A stretch of 23,301 bases of DNA from the NCBI GenBank assembly GCA_964480915.1, contig CAYZRS010000069.1:1-23301 (forward strand), given 5' to 3'. This stretch comes from CAWGCE01 sp964480915 (GTDB lineage Bacteria; Planctomycetota; Planctomycetia; Pirellulales; Pirellulaceae). This document shows, one piece after another, positions 14,666 through 22,585 of the stretch; position 1 is the first letter of the stretch; each line of letters begins with the position of its first letter. The notes beneath the pieces are model-generated. The model made no database searches and was not told the origin of the DNA. It saw nothing but the letters and a program-made list of their open reading frames with translations. Position numbers and translations under genes: made by a program.

Positions 14666-15739
14666 CTAACTCATACTCGTCGAAAACGTTCCATCGACGC
14701 GAAACGAACGCGGCTCGTCCGCAAAAACGATCGATCGCCGCTCGCCCGTGGCGATCCGCCACATCTCTTCGGCAAAATTCGTCTGACACGAGGCGCTCAA
14801 CCCCAAGTAGGACGAGGTGATGCGTGGATTCAATTCGATCACAACATCTTCAGTCCCATCGTCCGCCTCGCCCAACACCAGATCGACGCCAACATAACCG
14901 CACGCACCTTCCAACAACGGATCAAGGCGACCTACCAAACTTAAAGCACGTTCAGACATGACGGGATCTTCGATCCTTGAGCCTCCCTGGTAGGCAAATC
15001 GATCCTCGGCCGCCGTGTCGTTCACAGCCATGTCTTGCCAAAACGGCGAGAGCCACTGAATCTGGTCAGGCCCGCAAAGTGCCGCCACGCTGGCCGGACG
15101 CCCCAGCATAAACGACTCGACGCGTTCCCCCGGTTGTGGCCGCAGACGTTCCCACTCAGTTGGGTCATGAATCATACGAACGGCTTGCGAGCCGGCGCCG
15201 TCATCCGGCTTCACGACCAGTGGAAAATCGAGTCCACTGGGGCACGATTGTTCTTCAGCACACAATCGAAATCCAACGGGGCAGGGTATACCGGATGCAT
15301 GCAGGCGCGTTGCCGTTTGCTGTTTGCTCGATGCCCAAGTTAGCATCGCCTGGCTGCAATTTATCAGTAACCGAGTCGAAGCCCGCACCTGCTCGCAGGC
15401 AGCGACCAAATGAGAAGAAAACTCAGGCGCTATTACAATCGCGATATCTGAGGGTTCTTCGAGAAAATGAAGTAAGGATTCCTGCGAATCGACGTCGAGT
15501 CGTTGAGCGGCAGAAATCAGGGGCAACGGTGGCAGACGCGCGTCATGAAGAACTCGTAATTTGTCGGGGGCCAGCGAAGCCAGATCTTGGCCGATTGCCG
15601 TAACCATCGCGAACCCTTCTCGACGCAGACTTCCATCAGGGACCGGCTTGCCGGGGATGGTGAAGAACCCACCACCTGTTACAAATTCATAAACCAAAAT
15701 TCGCTGCGCTTCATCACTACCAAGCCCGTGTGACATCAT
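14666..15739 (-). CDS. mfnD: ATP-grasp ligase, MfnD-like
   Basis: A 357-residue ATP-grasp enzyme. The N-terminal ILVYEFVTGGG (14-24) is characteristic of the ligases found with H4MPT genes. The ATP-grasp core shows PLVVKPDDGAGS (Lys177), GYVGVDLVLG, and the metal-binding end VIELNPRITSSY (Glu302, Asn304). Archaeal MfnD joins glutamate to tyramine for methanofuran. A similar ligase gene is present in bacterial methylotroph C1 clusters, where polyglutamylation of the cofactor is an alternative role. It is the first gene of the operon mfnD-mfnF-mfnE. Two ATGs (15739 and 15736) follow AAGGA at proper spacing. That ribosome site and the start lie inside the beginning of the divergent membrane protein gene, which is unusual. 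Confidence 0.78.
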   Translation of the reverse strand: MMSHGLGSDEAQRILVYEFVTGGGFFTIPGKPVPDGSLRREGFAMVTAIGQDLASLAPDKLRVLHDARLPPLPLISAAQRLDVDSQESLLHFLEEPSDIAIVIAPEFSSHLVAACEQVRASTRLLINCSQAMLTWASSKQQTATRLHASGIPCPVGFRLCAEEQSCPSGLDFPLVVKPDDGAGSQAVRMIHDPTEWERLRPQPGERVESFMLGRPASVAALCGPDQIQWLSPFWQDMAVNDTAAEDRFAYQGGSRIEDPVMSERALSLVGRLDPLLEGACGYVGVDLVLGEADDGTEDVVIELNPRITSSYLGLSASCQTNFAEEMWRIATGERRSIVFADEPRSFRVDGTFSTSMS

Positions 15740-16214
15740 GAACGTCCTTAAACTTTCCGTCCCGCTACTCGCTTGGGCAGGCGCCCTCTACGGTGGGCTA
15801 CAGCTTAACAGGATCGAACTGGGGCACACCATCTGCGGCCCTTGGGGTTGTGGGCCACCGTCGTCAGCGCTGCTGGCGCTGCACTCTTTTTGGTTCGTTT
15901 GTCTACTTCCGGTGCCTTTTGTGATCACGAAGCTATTCCCGCAATCCGACTGGCGACGTTTCGGCTTTGGCATTGTGACCATCGCCATCGTGGCCATCAT
16001 CGGCATTGGAATCTATGACTATTTTCACTTTCAAAAAGATATCCTTAAACCGGTCTACGCTTGGCAGCGATTCTTGTTTCGCATTGCGACTTTACCCGAC
16101 TTCCCCATCGTACAACTTGGTGTCACCGGATGGATCATGAGCCAATTGGGGCGCCGGGAATTGTTCGTCGAGTCGATCGAGAGCCCGCAAGTGGCAGCAA
16201 CGGGTGATGAGTAA
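15738..16214 (+). CDS. small membrane protein of unknown function
   Basis: A 158-residue inner-membrane protein with about four hydrophobic segments: VPLLAWAGALYGGL, LLALHSFWFVCLLPVPFVI, FGIVTIAIVAIIGIGIY and a weaker one near residue 124. A short Cys/Gly-rich loop, TICGPWGCGPPSS (31-43), looks conserved in style. No family is recognised. The start ATG (15738-15740) overlaps the mfnD start on the other strand, and no Shine-Dalgarno is visible. Translation may be leaderless, but no better start exists downstream. It converges with the suf operon at 16391. Any role in C1 metabolism is only suggested by position. Confidence 0.68.
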   Translation: MNVLKLSVPLLAWAGALYGGLQLNRIELGHTICGPWGCGPPSSALLALHSFWFVCLLPVPFVITKLFPQSDWRRFGFGIVTIAIVAIIGIGIYDYFHFQKDILKPVYAWQRFLFRIATLPDFPIVQLGVTGWIMSQLGRRELFVESIESPQVAATGDE

Positions 16215-16256
16215 CCAGAAGAGCGCAGCAGCGAGCCGGTTTTTGGCCTCTGTTGC

Positions 16257-16372
16257 GGGCTCCGTCGAGCCGACAAATCGTCGGCACACCCAGCGCCGCG
16301 CAGCAGAATTTTGACAGTTGGGCGGTCAGAGTCAGCCGCCAGAATTTATGCCGCCAAAAATCAGCCGCCAGA
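16257..16372. repeat. convergent intergenic region with hairpins and a short direct repeat
   Basis: Between two converging genes lie a GGCTC/GAGCC hairpin (16258-16271), a GCCGAC/GTCGGC hairpin (16269-16285), and two exact copies of TCAGCCGCCAGA (16332-16343 and 16361-16372) with a third partial GCCGCCA between them. The hairpins may end transcription in either direction, but no T-tract is evident. Confidence 0.45.
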
Positions 16373-16390
16373 GATCAGCCAAATGCTAGG

Positions 16391-16870
16391 CTAGAAAATC
16401 CCCAGTTGATCCCGGGCATCATCGGTCATGCAATCAGGAGTCCAAGGCGGCTCCATCACGATTTTGACTTCGACGGCAGCGACCTCTTCCATCGCCATCA
16501 CCACCTGTTTGCTGTTGGCGATCAATTGAGGACCGGCCGGACAAGCGGGACTGGTCATGGTCATTTCGATCAGCACGTCGACTTTGTCGACGGCAGCTGA
16601 GTCCGCGTCGGAATTGGCGGCTGGCGGTTTGGCCCCGTCGGTCGCAGCGGGCGGATCGGAATCTGTCGCCGGCTCTGCGACTGGAGCAGCCGGCTCTGCA
16701 GAGGCTTCTGCCGCAGCCGCGCCTTCGCCATCACTTGCGCCTTCCGATCCAGCCTCATGAGGCTTCAGGTCGACGACATAAATGAGTCCTAGGTCGACGA
16801 TGTTGACGAACAATTCTGGGTCGATGACCTTTTTCAGTTCTTCGCGGACTTTGTCTTCACAGATCGCCAT
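16391..16870 (-). CDS. sufT: SufT/MIP18-type iron-sulfur assembly protein (DUF59) with a low-complexity insertion
   Basis: A 159-residue DUF59 protein, last gene of the suf operon. The N-terminal half reads VREELKKVIDPELFVNIVDLGLIYVVDL, and the C-terminal half carries MTMTSPACPAGP with the single active-site-type Cys110 and PPWTPDCMTDDARDQLGI. DUF59 proteins assist maturation or transfer of Fe-S clusters to client proteins. Residues about 38-95 are an insertion made almost only of Ala, Pro, Glu, Asp, Ser and Gly, placed in a loop between the two conserved beta-strands. Normal members have about ten residues there. The frame continues cleanly on both sides, so this is a linker and not a frameshift. 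The ATG at 16870 has AAGGA eight bases upstream. It follows the Rieske gene by 38 bp. Confidence 0.85.
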   Translation of the reverse strand: MAICEDKVREELKKVIDPELFVNIVDLGLIYVVDLKPHEAGSEGASDGEGAAAAEASAEPAAPVAEPATDSDPPAATDGAKPPAANSDADSAAVDKVDVLIEMTMTSPACPAGPQLIANSKQVVMAMEEVAAVEVKIVMEPPWTPDCMTDDARDQLGIF

Positions 16871-16908
16871 CAAACCATCCTTATCGCTACCAATCAATTC
16901 CTGCCGAT

Positions 16909-17229
16909 TTACGCTTCGCCGAGCCGCACGAATATCTTGCCGTTCTCGACCTTCGCTTCGTGAGCCTTCGTATCCTCGGTTGCCGGCATCGTGAGTGCTT
17001 TTCCGCACTTGATGTCAAACTTGGCGCCATGCCTGGGGCACGTGATCGCGCCGCCTTCAATGTCACCGTCGCTCAGCGGGCCGCCATCGTGCGTGCAAAT
17101 ATCGTCAAGGCAAGAGACCTCTCCATTCACATGAAAGATCACAACCAGTCGGTCATCCACCTCGGCCAGTTTGCTGCCAGGATCGATAATCTCGTCCAGC
17201 GAGCAAACTTCTACGAATTCGTTGGGCAT
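16909..17229 (-). CDS. Rieske [2Fe-2S] ferredoxin
   Basis: A 106-residue soluble Rieske protein. The two cluster motifs are complete: CTH (Cys45, His47) followed by GGPLSDGD, and CPRHG (Cys64, His67). The length and motif spacing are those of small dioxygenase-type or NirD-like ferredoxins that carry one electron. It starts nine bases after the sufD stop, so it is an operon member. There it may supply electrons or act as an assembly target; that role is inferred. No clear Shine-Dalgarno precedes the ATG, which suggests translational coupling to sufD. Confidence 0.92.
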   Translation of the reverse strand: MPNEFVEVCSLDEIIDPGSKLAEVDDRLVVIFHVNGEVSCLDDICTHDGGPLSDGDIEGGAITCPRHGAKFDIKCGKALTMPATEDTKAHEAKVENGKIFVRLGEA

Positions 17230-17238
17230 GTTTGTTTT

Positions 17239-18549
17239 CTATTCGTAATCACGGACGCGGCGAGCGATCGCAAGGCCGAGCGCGTCGCGCACGCTATCGA
17301 TCGTGATCCGGTCAAAGACTTGTTGGAAGAAGCCAGTGACGATCATGCGGATTGCCTCCTGACGAGTAAACCCGCGCGACTGAGCGTAGAAAATCAGCTC
17401 TTCGTCAACGCGACCGCTGGTGGACCCATGCGTGCAGCGAACGTCGTCCGCTTCAATCTCAAGTCCGGGAATGGAATCAGCACGCGCATCGGACGACATC
17501 AGCAAATTGTCATTGCGTTGGTAGCCGTCGGTTTTCTGAGCGTCTTTATCGACCTTGATCATGCCACGCCATACCGTGCGCGATTTGTCCTGCAGAGCGG
17601 CCTTGTACAAGAAGTCGCTGCGACAGTGCGCTTCGCAGTGACGCTGGAGCGTATGATACGACAAGTGCTGGCGATCTTCTGTGAACATCACTCCATTCAC
17701 TTGGGATGTCGCACCCTCGCCAACCAACTCGACGGTTTGATTGACCTTCGCCAACTTGCCGCCCAGAGCGCCAATCGTCCATTGCAACGATGAATCGCGA
17801 CCGACGAGCGCCTTCTGGTGAGCGAAGTGCCACACCTTGCTGCCCCAGTCTTGCAGATTCACAAAACGCAAATGGGAACCGTCGCCGACGAACATTTCGA
17901 TCGCACCACAGTGCATGCCGTCACTGTCCAACGCCGGACTGCCGGTTTCCGTCATCAAAGTCGCTTCCGCACCGTCTTCGACGATCACCAAAATGTGGCC
18001 AAAATCGGCACCGCCATCACTCATCGCCGACATCGCATGCAGTGGCTCATTCACAACCACCCCTTTCGGCACATAGAGAAAGTGGCCGCCAGACCAAGCC
18101 GCCGCATGGAGCGTGGCAAATCGATCCGCGGACGGATCGACGGCCTTCGTCAAAAGGTGTTCGCGAATCAAATCGCCATGAACTTTCAGACCTTCCTCGA
18201 GGCTGCCAAAAAAGACGCCCTTGCTGGCCCATTTTTCGTCCAAATGGGAACCGACCGAGCTGCTGTTCCAAGAATTCGAATGGCCGCCCAATTCGACCCC
18301 TTCTGCCAACAGCGCATGTGGCAGATCGGTTGCAACTTCGGACGCGCCCGGAATTTCATACTTGTCCAACTTGAACATGCGAATGTCGGTGCGGATCCAT
18401 TCCTCCTCGCGCCGACCGGGCCAATCCATCGCTTGAAAATCGGCCCAAGCCTGCTTGCGACGTTCGATCAACCAATCGGGCTCATCGCGAGCGGCCAAAA
18501 ATGTATCGAATGCTTCTTGGGAAAACGTTGAGGCGACTGCTGTATTCAT
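17239..18549 (-). CDS. sufD: Fe-S cluster assembly protein SufD
   Basis: A 436-residue SufB/SufD-family scaffold protein. The family beta-helix core is evident from GHFLYVPKGVVVNEPLHAMSA, HILVIVEDGAEATLMTETGS and the end region ADDVRCTHGSTSGRVDEELIFYAQSRGFTRQEAIRMI (given in part). SufD pairs with SufB and SufC to form the SufBC2D complex that builds Fe-S clusters. The start ATG at 18549 matches family length; the open frame upstream (to 18720) is AT-rich intergenic DNA. It lies 216 bp after sufB, an unusually long space for this operon, and 9 bp before the Rieske gene. The His in the GCTHGST-type motif region is kept. Confidence 0.92.
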   Translation of the reverse strand: MNTAVASTFSQEAFDTFLAARDEPDWLIERRKQAWADFQAMDWPGRREEEWIRTDIRMFKLDKYEIPGASEVATDLPHALLAEGVELGGHSNSWNSSSVGSHLDEKWASKGVFFGSLEEGLKVHGDLIREHLLTKAVDPSADRFATLHAAAWSGGHFLYVPKGVVVNEPLHAMSAMSDGGADFGHILVIVEDGAEATLMTETGSPALDSDGMHCGAIEMFVGDGSHLRFVNLQDWGSKVWHFAHQKALVGRDSSLQWTIGALGGKLAKVNQTVELVGEGATSQVNGVMFTEDRQHLSYHTLQRHCEAHCRSDFLYKAALQDKSRTVWRGMIKVDKDAQKTDGYQRNDNLLMSSDARADSIPGLEIEADDVRCTHGSTSGRVDEELIFYAQSRGFTRQEAIRMIVTGFFQQVFDRITIDSVRDALGLAIARRVRDYE

Positions 18550-18765
18550 ATTTACTGTTGATCTCGGATTAGAAGTAGCAAACTTGGAAAACAAGGAGCT
18601 GAGAGGGCGAACGAGTGATTCGAAAATTTCGAATTCAGATATCGCAGGTCTCAGACTTTTGTTTTCAGATGCAATACTCCAGAATTCAGTTTCAGATTTG
18701 GGTAATCGACCGTTAAGCAATACCGGGCGGCGCCTGATTGCAGAATCGAGGCTCGGATCGCAGCG
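18550..18765 (-). other. AT-rich spacer between sufB and sufD with TTCAGAT-like repeats
   Basis: Five short TTCAGAT-like motifs occur in 64 bp (18634, 18650, 18664, 18685, 18691). The 15-mer TTCGAAAATTTCGAA at 18619-18633 is nearly palindromic and also occurs inside sufB (19984-19998). The composition is far more AT-rich than the genes around it. There is no open frame of note. It may be an mRNA processing region or decayed repeat DNA. Confidence 0.4.
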
Positions 18766-20184
18766 TTAACCGACCGAACCTTCCATTTGCAATTGGATCA
18801 GGCGATTCATTTCGACCGCGTATTCCATCGGCAACTCTTTCACCAGCGGCTCGATAAATCCGTTCACGATCATCGTGCTCGCTTCTGCCTCGGATAGGCC
18901 GCGGCTCATTAAGTAGAACAACTGCTCCTCGCCGATTCGCGAAACGCTCGCTTCGTGACCGATCGAAACATCTTGCTCTGCAATTTCGATGTACGGATAA
19001 GTATCGCTTCGGCTTTCGGGATCCAGAATCAGCGCGTCGCAAACCACATTGCACTTCGCATTGTGGGCGCCCTTTTCAACCTTCACCAAACCGCGGTAAC
19101 TGCTCCGTCCACCGTTCTTGGAAATCGACTTCGAGATAATCTGTCCCGTCGTATTCGGGGCACAGTGAACCAACTTTGCGCCGGCATCCTGATGCTGGCC
19201 TTTCGATGAAAACGCGATCGACAAGATTTCACCACGGGCACCCGGTTCCATCATATAGACGGCCGGATACTTCATCGTCAGCTGGCTGCCGAGGTTACCA
19301 TCCACCCACTCCATCGTGGCGTCCTGGTAAGCCATCGCACGCTTCGTCACCAAGTTGTAAATGTTATTTGCCCAGTTTTGGATCGTTGTATAACGGCAGC
19401 GGGCATTCTTCTTCACAACCACTTCGACAACCGCCGAGTGCAAACTCTCGGTTGTGTACATCGGGGCCGTACACCCTTCGACGTAGTGAACCTGAGCCCC
19501 TTCGTCGACAATGATCAGCGTTCGTTCAAACTGCCCCATATTTTCTGCGTTGATGCGGAAATAGGCCTGCAGAGGAAATTCGATCGACACCCCGGGTGGA
19601 ATGTAGATAAACGAACCGCCCGACCAAACGGCCGAGTTCAAAGCAGCGAACTTGTTGTCTTCGGGCGGAATGATATTACCGAAGTACTCGCGTAGTAGTT
19701 CCGGATGCTCGCGAACCGCAGTGTCGGTATCCGTGAAGATCACACCCTTTTTCGCGAGGTCTTCTTGCAGCGAACCGTAGACGACTTCGCTTTCAAACTG
19801 AGCCTTCACGCCGGCCAAGAACTTCCGTTCGGCTTCTGGAATCCCCAGCTTTTCGAACGTATCTTTAATCTCTTCCGGGACATCGTCCCAGGTCTTGCCT
19901 TGTTCGTTGGTCGGTTTCAGGTAGTAGTAGATATCTTGGAAATCAAGCTCGATCCCGCCGCCCCACTTGGGCGTCGGCTTCGATTCGAAAATTTCGAAAC
20001 TGCGCAACCGAAAATCACGCATCCAATCGGGCTCGCCCTTCATTTCCGAAATTTGAGCCACAATCTCCCGGTCGATTCCCTTGCGAGCCTTAAAGACCGC
20101 TTTCGATTCGGTTCGAAAATTGTACTTGTTAATTTCGCCAATTTCGTCAACCGGCTTGGCTACTGATGATGCGTCTGTTGCCAT
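18766..20184 (-). CDS. sufB: Fe-S cluster assembly scaffold SufB
   Basis: A 472-residue SufB, full family length. It contains the N-terminal EINKYNFRTE and FRLRSFEIFE regions, GGSFIYIPPGVSIEFPLQAYFRI, the QVHYVEGCTAPMY segment, and NAKCNVVCDALILDP before the closing SIGHEASVSRIGEEQLFYLMSRG (in part). SufB receives sulfur and iron and assembles the nascent [4Fe-4S] cluster with SufC and SufD in the cytosol. The start MATDASSV at 20184 fits the family, and GAGAA lies upstream. The order sufC-sufB-sufD with all genes on one strand is standard. No SufS or SufU gene is present in the window, so the sulfur donor must be encoded elsewhere. Confidence 0.95.
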   Translation of the reverse strand: MATDASSVAKPVDEIGEINKYNFRTESKAVFKARKGIDREIVAQISEMKGEPDWMRDFRLRSFEIFESKPTPKWGGGIELDFQDIYYYLKPTNEQGKTWDDVPEEIKDTFEKLGIPEAERKFLAGVKAQFESEVVYGSLQEDLAKKGVIFTDTDTAVREHPELLREYFGNIIPPEDNKFAALNSAVWSGGSFIYIPPGVSIEFPLQAYFRINAENMGQFERTLIIVDEGAQVHYVEGCTAPMYTTESLHSAVVEVVVKKNARCRYTTIQNWANNIYNLVTKRAMAYQDATMEWVDGNLGSQLTMKYPAVYMMEPGARGEILSIAFSSKGQHQDAGAKLVHCAPNTTGQIISKSISKNGGRSSYRGLVKVEKGAHNAKCNVVCDALILDPESRSDTYPYIEIAEQDVSIGHEASVSRIGEEQLFYLMSRGLSEAEASTMIVNGFIEPLVKELPMEYAVEMNRLIQLQMEGSVG

Positions 20185-20324
20185 CGTGATTCTCTAATTC
20201 CTAGTGATCTGAGATTTCCAACTTCCATTCCCCATGGATTTCGAAAATTGAAAAATCAGATTTGAAAGTGAATGGGTAGCTCGCCTCGCTCACCACAGTG
20301 AAGGACCGTGGTAGCCGATTCGAA

Positions 20325-21146
20325 CTAAACGCTCTGCGGCTCTTCCTTGTCCAACATGGCCTTGTTGTCGGCTTCTGCGTCGGGGTGCGAGGCACGAATG
20401 CGATCGTAACCCTCCGTGTGCAACTCGTTCGCCAAGTCGACACCGCCCGTTTCGACGACTCGCCCACCCAACATCACATGCGTGAATTGTGGCGGGTTGT
20501 GTTCTAGCAATTTGTCGTGGTGAGTGATGATCAGCAAACCCATGTCGGCGCCACCGATTTCCGCAATACTCTGGCTCGCCAAACGCACAGCGTCCGCGTC
20601 CAATCCGCTATCGGTTTCATCGAGGATGGCAAATTTTGGTTGCAACATTGCCAGTTGCAAAATCTCGGCACGCTTCATCTCACCGCCGGAGAAACCATCA
20701 TTCACGTAACGGCGAGCGAACTGTTCGTCCATGCGCAACTGCTCCATCCGCGAACGAACTTCTTTGCGGAATTCACGCATCGGAATGAGGTCTTCTCCCT
20801 CTTTCCGATCTGGATTGCGAACATTCGTGGCCGCATGGCGGAGGAAGTCGGCCATCTTCACACCTGGGATCGCCACAGGGCGTTGAAAAGCCAGAAAAAT
20901 GCCAGCGCGAGCCCGTTCGTCGGCCGCCATTTCCACGAGGTCTTCACCATTGAGCTCGATGCGACCTTGCGTCACTTCGTAACCCGGATGCCCCATGATC
21001 GCTAATCCTAGCGTACTCTTGCCCGATCCATTCGGGCCCATCATGGCGTGCGTCTCGCCTCGCTTCATTTCCAAATTCACACCACGAAGGATGGGCGTCT
21101 CCTCGACGGAGACATGGAGATCAACAATCTTCAGCGTGTCGGTCAT
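20325..21146 (-). CDS. sufC: Fe-S assembly ATPase SufC
   Basis: A 273-residue ABC-type ATPase that powers the SufBCD scaffold. Walker A is GPNGSGKST (37-45), the ABC signature reads FSGGEMKRAEI, and Walker B with the D-loop is ILDETDSGLDADAV, where the Glu after LDET... is kept; the switch His is in LIITHHDKLL. The C-terminal 20 residues after RASHPDAEA are an extra charged tail not needed by the family. The ATG at 21146 follows AGGA at eight bases. It lies 78 bp after nuoB and 140 bp before sufB. Confidence 0.95.
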   Translation of the reverse strand: MTDTLKIVDLHVSVEETPILRGVNLEMKRGETHAMMGPNGSGKSTLGLAIMGHPGYEVTQGRIELNGEDLVEMAADERARAGIFLAFQRPVAIPGVKMADFLRHAATNVRNPDRKEGEDLIPMREFRKEVRSRMEQLRMDEQFARRYVNDGFSGGEMKRAEILQLAMLQPKFAILDETDSGLDADAVRLASQSIAEIGGADMGLLIITHHDKLLEHNPPQFTHVMLGGRVVETGGVDLANELHTEGYDRIRASHPDAEADNKAMLDKEEPQSV

Positions 21147-21224
21147 TTTTATTCCTAAGTCGTAAATCTGCGAAGTTCATGACAACAACCGTCATGTTCG
21201 CGTTCAATGTTCTGTGGCTGCTCG

Positions 21225-21848
21225 TCAGCCGGTGATTTTCTGGTGATCGGTCAACGGGTCCTGGTCGGCAGGAGCCTGCACCCAACCGCTGTGATGCGGC
21301 ACGGGAAGTTCGTCTTGGACCTTCAAGCCGCGCTGTGCAAAACCTTCCGAAGAATCTTTTTGCTTGGCCAGTTTGTGGCCGCGAATCTTGTCCTGGATGC
21401 GCATCAGACCTTCCAACAGCGCTTCTGGTCGTGGCGGACAACCGGGCACGTAAACATCGACGGGAACGACGAGATCAACGCCCTTCACGACGTGGTAACC
21501 CCACTTGAAGTAAGGACCACCGCCGACGGTGCAGGCGCCCATCGCGATCACATACTTGGGGTCGGGCATCATGTGATAGAGCCGTTGAACCCGACTGGCC
21601 ATTTTGTAGGTCACGGTTCCGGCCACAATCATCAAGTCGGCCTGACGCGGAGTCGCTCGGAACGCACCGGCACCGAAACGATCCATGTCATAACGACTGG
21701 CGCCAGCGGCCATCATCTCGATGGCACAGCAAGCCAGTCCAAACGTCATCGGCCAGATGCTCGCTTGGCGGCCCCAGTTAATGGCCTGCTCAAGCGTCGT
21801 GGTAATCACGTTCTCTTCAAATCGACCTTCAATCCATGGTTGGGTCAT
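21225..21848 (-). CDS. nuoB: NADH-quinone oxidoreductase subunit B (NuoB)
   Basis: A 207-residue subunit of respiratory complex I. The four Cys that hold cluster N2 are present: LACC (Cys40, Cys41), GACTVGGG (Cys106) and PGCPPRPE (Cys137), with the MTFGLACCAIEMM and WPMTFG context typical of NuoB. The C-terminal 45 residues (KQKDSSEGF onwards) are an extension of low similarity. No other nuo gene lies nearby. Instead the gene sits between the SufR-type repressor and sufC, all on one strand, so it is probably co-expressed with the suf genes. It could serve complex I from a split locus, or have been recruited as a separate Fe-S protein; the sequence favours a functional subunit. Confidence 0.93.
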   Translation of the reverse strand: MTQPWIEGRFEENVITTTLEQAINWGRQASIWPMTFGLACCAIEMMAAGASRYDMDRFGAGAFRATPRQADLMIVAGTVTYKMASRVQRLYHMMPDPKYVIAMGACTVGGGPYFKWGYHVVKGVDLVVPVDVYVPGCPPRPEALLEGLMRIQDKIRGHKLAKQKDSSEGFAQRGLKVQDELPVPHHSGWVQAPADQDPLTDHQKITG

Positions 21849-21886
21849 GATGTTGTCTTTCCGAGTTTCTCGATCCGGTAATTTGT

Positions 21887-22516
21887 TCAGGAGAGCTCAA
21901 AGGTGCAGCAAGACTCGCCGTCCAACCGGCACCCACTTAGTCGCAAATCCTCGCCCAGCAGCTCGGCAAACATCAGGCGTTCCATCGAGCACACGGTGCG
22001 ATCTTTCTCTGCCAGCTCAGTATACGGACAGCCGTACGCTTTGAGTACGGGCAGTTCATTTTTCAATTCGACGCCGAATGGAATATCGCGCTCCTGCAGC
22101 AGACCGACCAGTGATTCCATCTTTTCCGACGACGTCGAGCCGGTGATGCGACCCGCGTAAAGCCCTGCCAATCGGCCCGAAATACGCTGCAACAGCCCAC
22201 GGCGAATCTCCGCGTCTTTAATCGAGCGAACCTCGTCCCAAAGGGCGATCGCCAGGTCAGCAAAATTCGAACCTGTTTGCTTGCGCCCCTTATCTGACAG
22301 CTCGTAAACGAACGACGGCCGACCGCGACTGGGCGCCGTTTCACGAATATGAATCCGCTGGATAAGCTCCTGAGACATCAAACGATTGAGCCGCTGACGA
22401 ACGGCCGTCGCTGTAACGCCCATGCGTTTGGCGATTTCGGCCACGCGCAAGCCGCCATCCCGACGAAGAACGTCGAGCAACGCAGCATCAGAACTTTGGA
22501 TATCGTCAGGAGTCAC
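21887..22516 (-). CDS. sufR: SufR-type Fe-S responsive transcriptional repressor
   Basis: A 209-residue regulator. An N-terminal winged helix-turn-helix (VAEIAKRMGVTATAVRQRLNRL, about 24-45) is followed by a wing with RGRPSFVYELSDKGR. The C-terminal part has YGCPYTELAEKDRTVC (Cys163, Cys176) and GCRLDGESCC (Cys196, Cys203, Cys204). This matches the cluster-binding region of SufR, which with a [4Fe-4S] cluster represses the suf operon and releases it when the cluster is lost. It leads the operon and starts with a GTG at 22516, with only a weak ribosome site. The promoter and two inverted repeats in front of it are good candidates for its own binding sites. A related IscR-like role is excluded by the fold. 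Confidence 0.85.
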   Translation of the reverse strand: MTPDDIQSSDAALLDVLRRDGGLRVAEIAKRMGVTATAVRQRLNRLMSQELIQRIHIRETAPSRGRPSFVYELSDKGRKQTGSNFADLAIALWDEVRSIKDAEIRRGLLQRISGRLAGLYAGRITGSTSSEKMESLVGLLQERDIPFGVELKNELPVLKAYGCPYTELAEKDRTVCSMERLMFAELLGEDLRLSGCRLDGESCCTFELS

Positions 22517-22545
22517 GTTTCGGGTACCGTAAAGGCATCAATCAA

Positions 22546-22573
22546 GGTGGTAAACACCGTCCGGTAGGACCGG
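22546..22573. promoter_or_regulatory. two adjacent inverted repeats, candidate SufR operator
   Basis: GGTG-N5-CACC (22546-22558) and CCGGT-AGG-ACCGG (22561-22573) lie back to back, 30-57 bp upstream of the sufR start and just downstream of the predicted transcription start. This is a typical place for a repressor site. It is not the cyanobacterial CAAC-N6-GTTG motif, so identity as SufR operator is inferred. Confidence 0.5.
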
Positions 22574-22585
22574 CCACACAGGGTA

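Noticed and set aside
16332..16372. TCAGCCGCCAGA repeats as a CRISPR-like or att site
   Set aside because: Only two full copies of 12 bases, and no integrase or cas gene nearby; treated as a simple short repeat.
16960..18531. Long plus-strand frames opposite the Rieske protein and SufD
   Set aside because: They mirror sufD codons on the other strand; the minus-strand frames have clear families.
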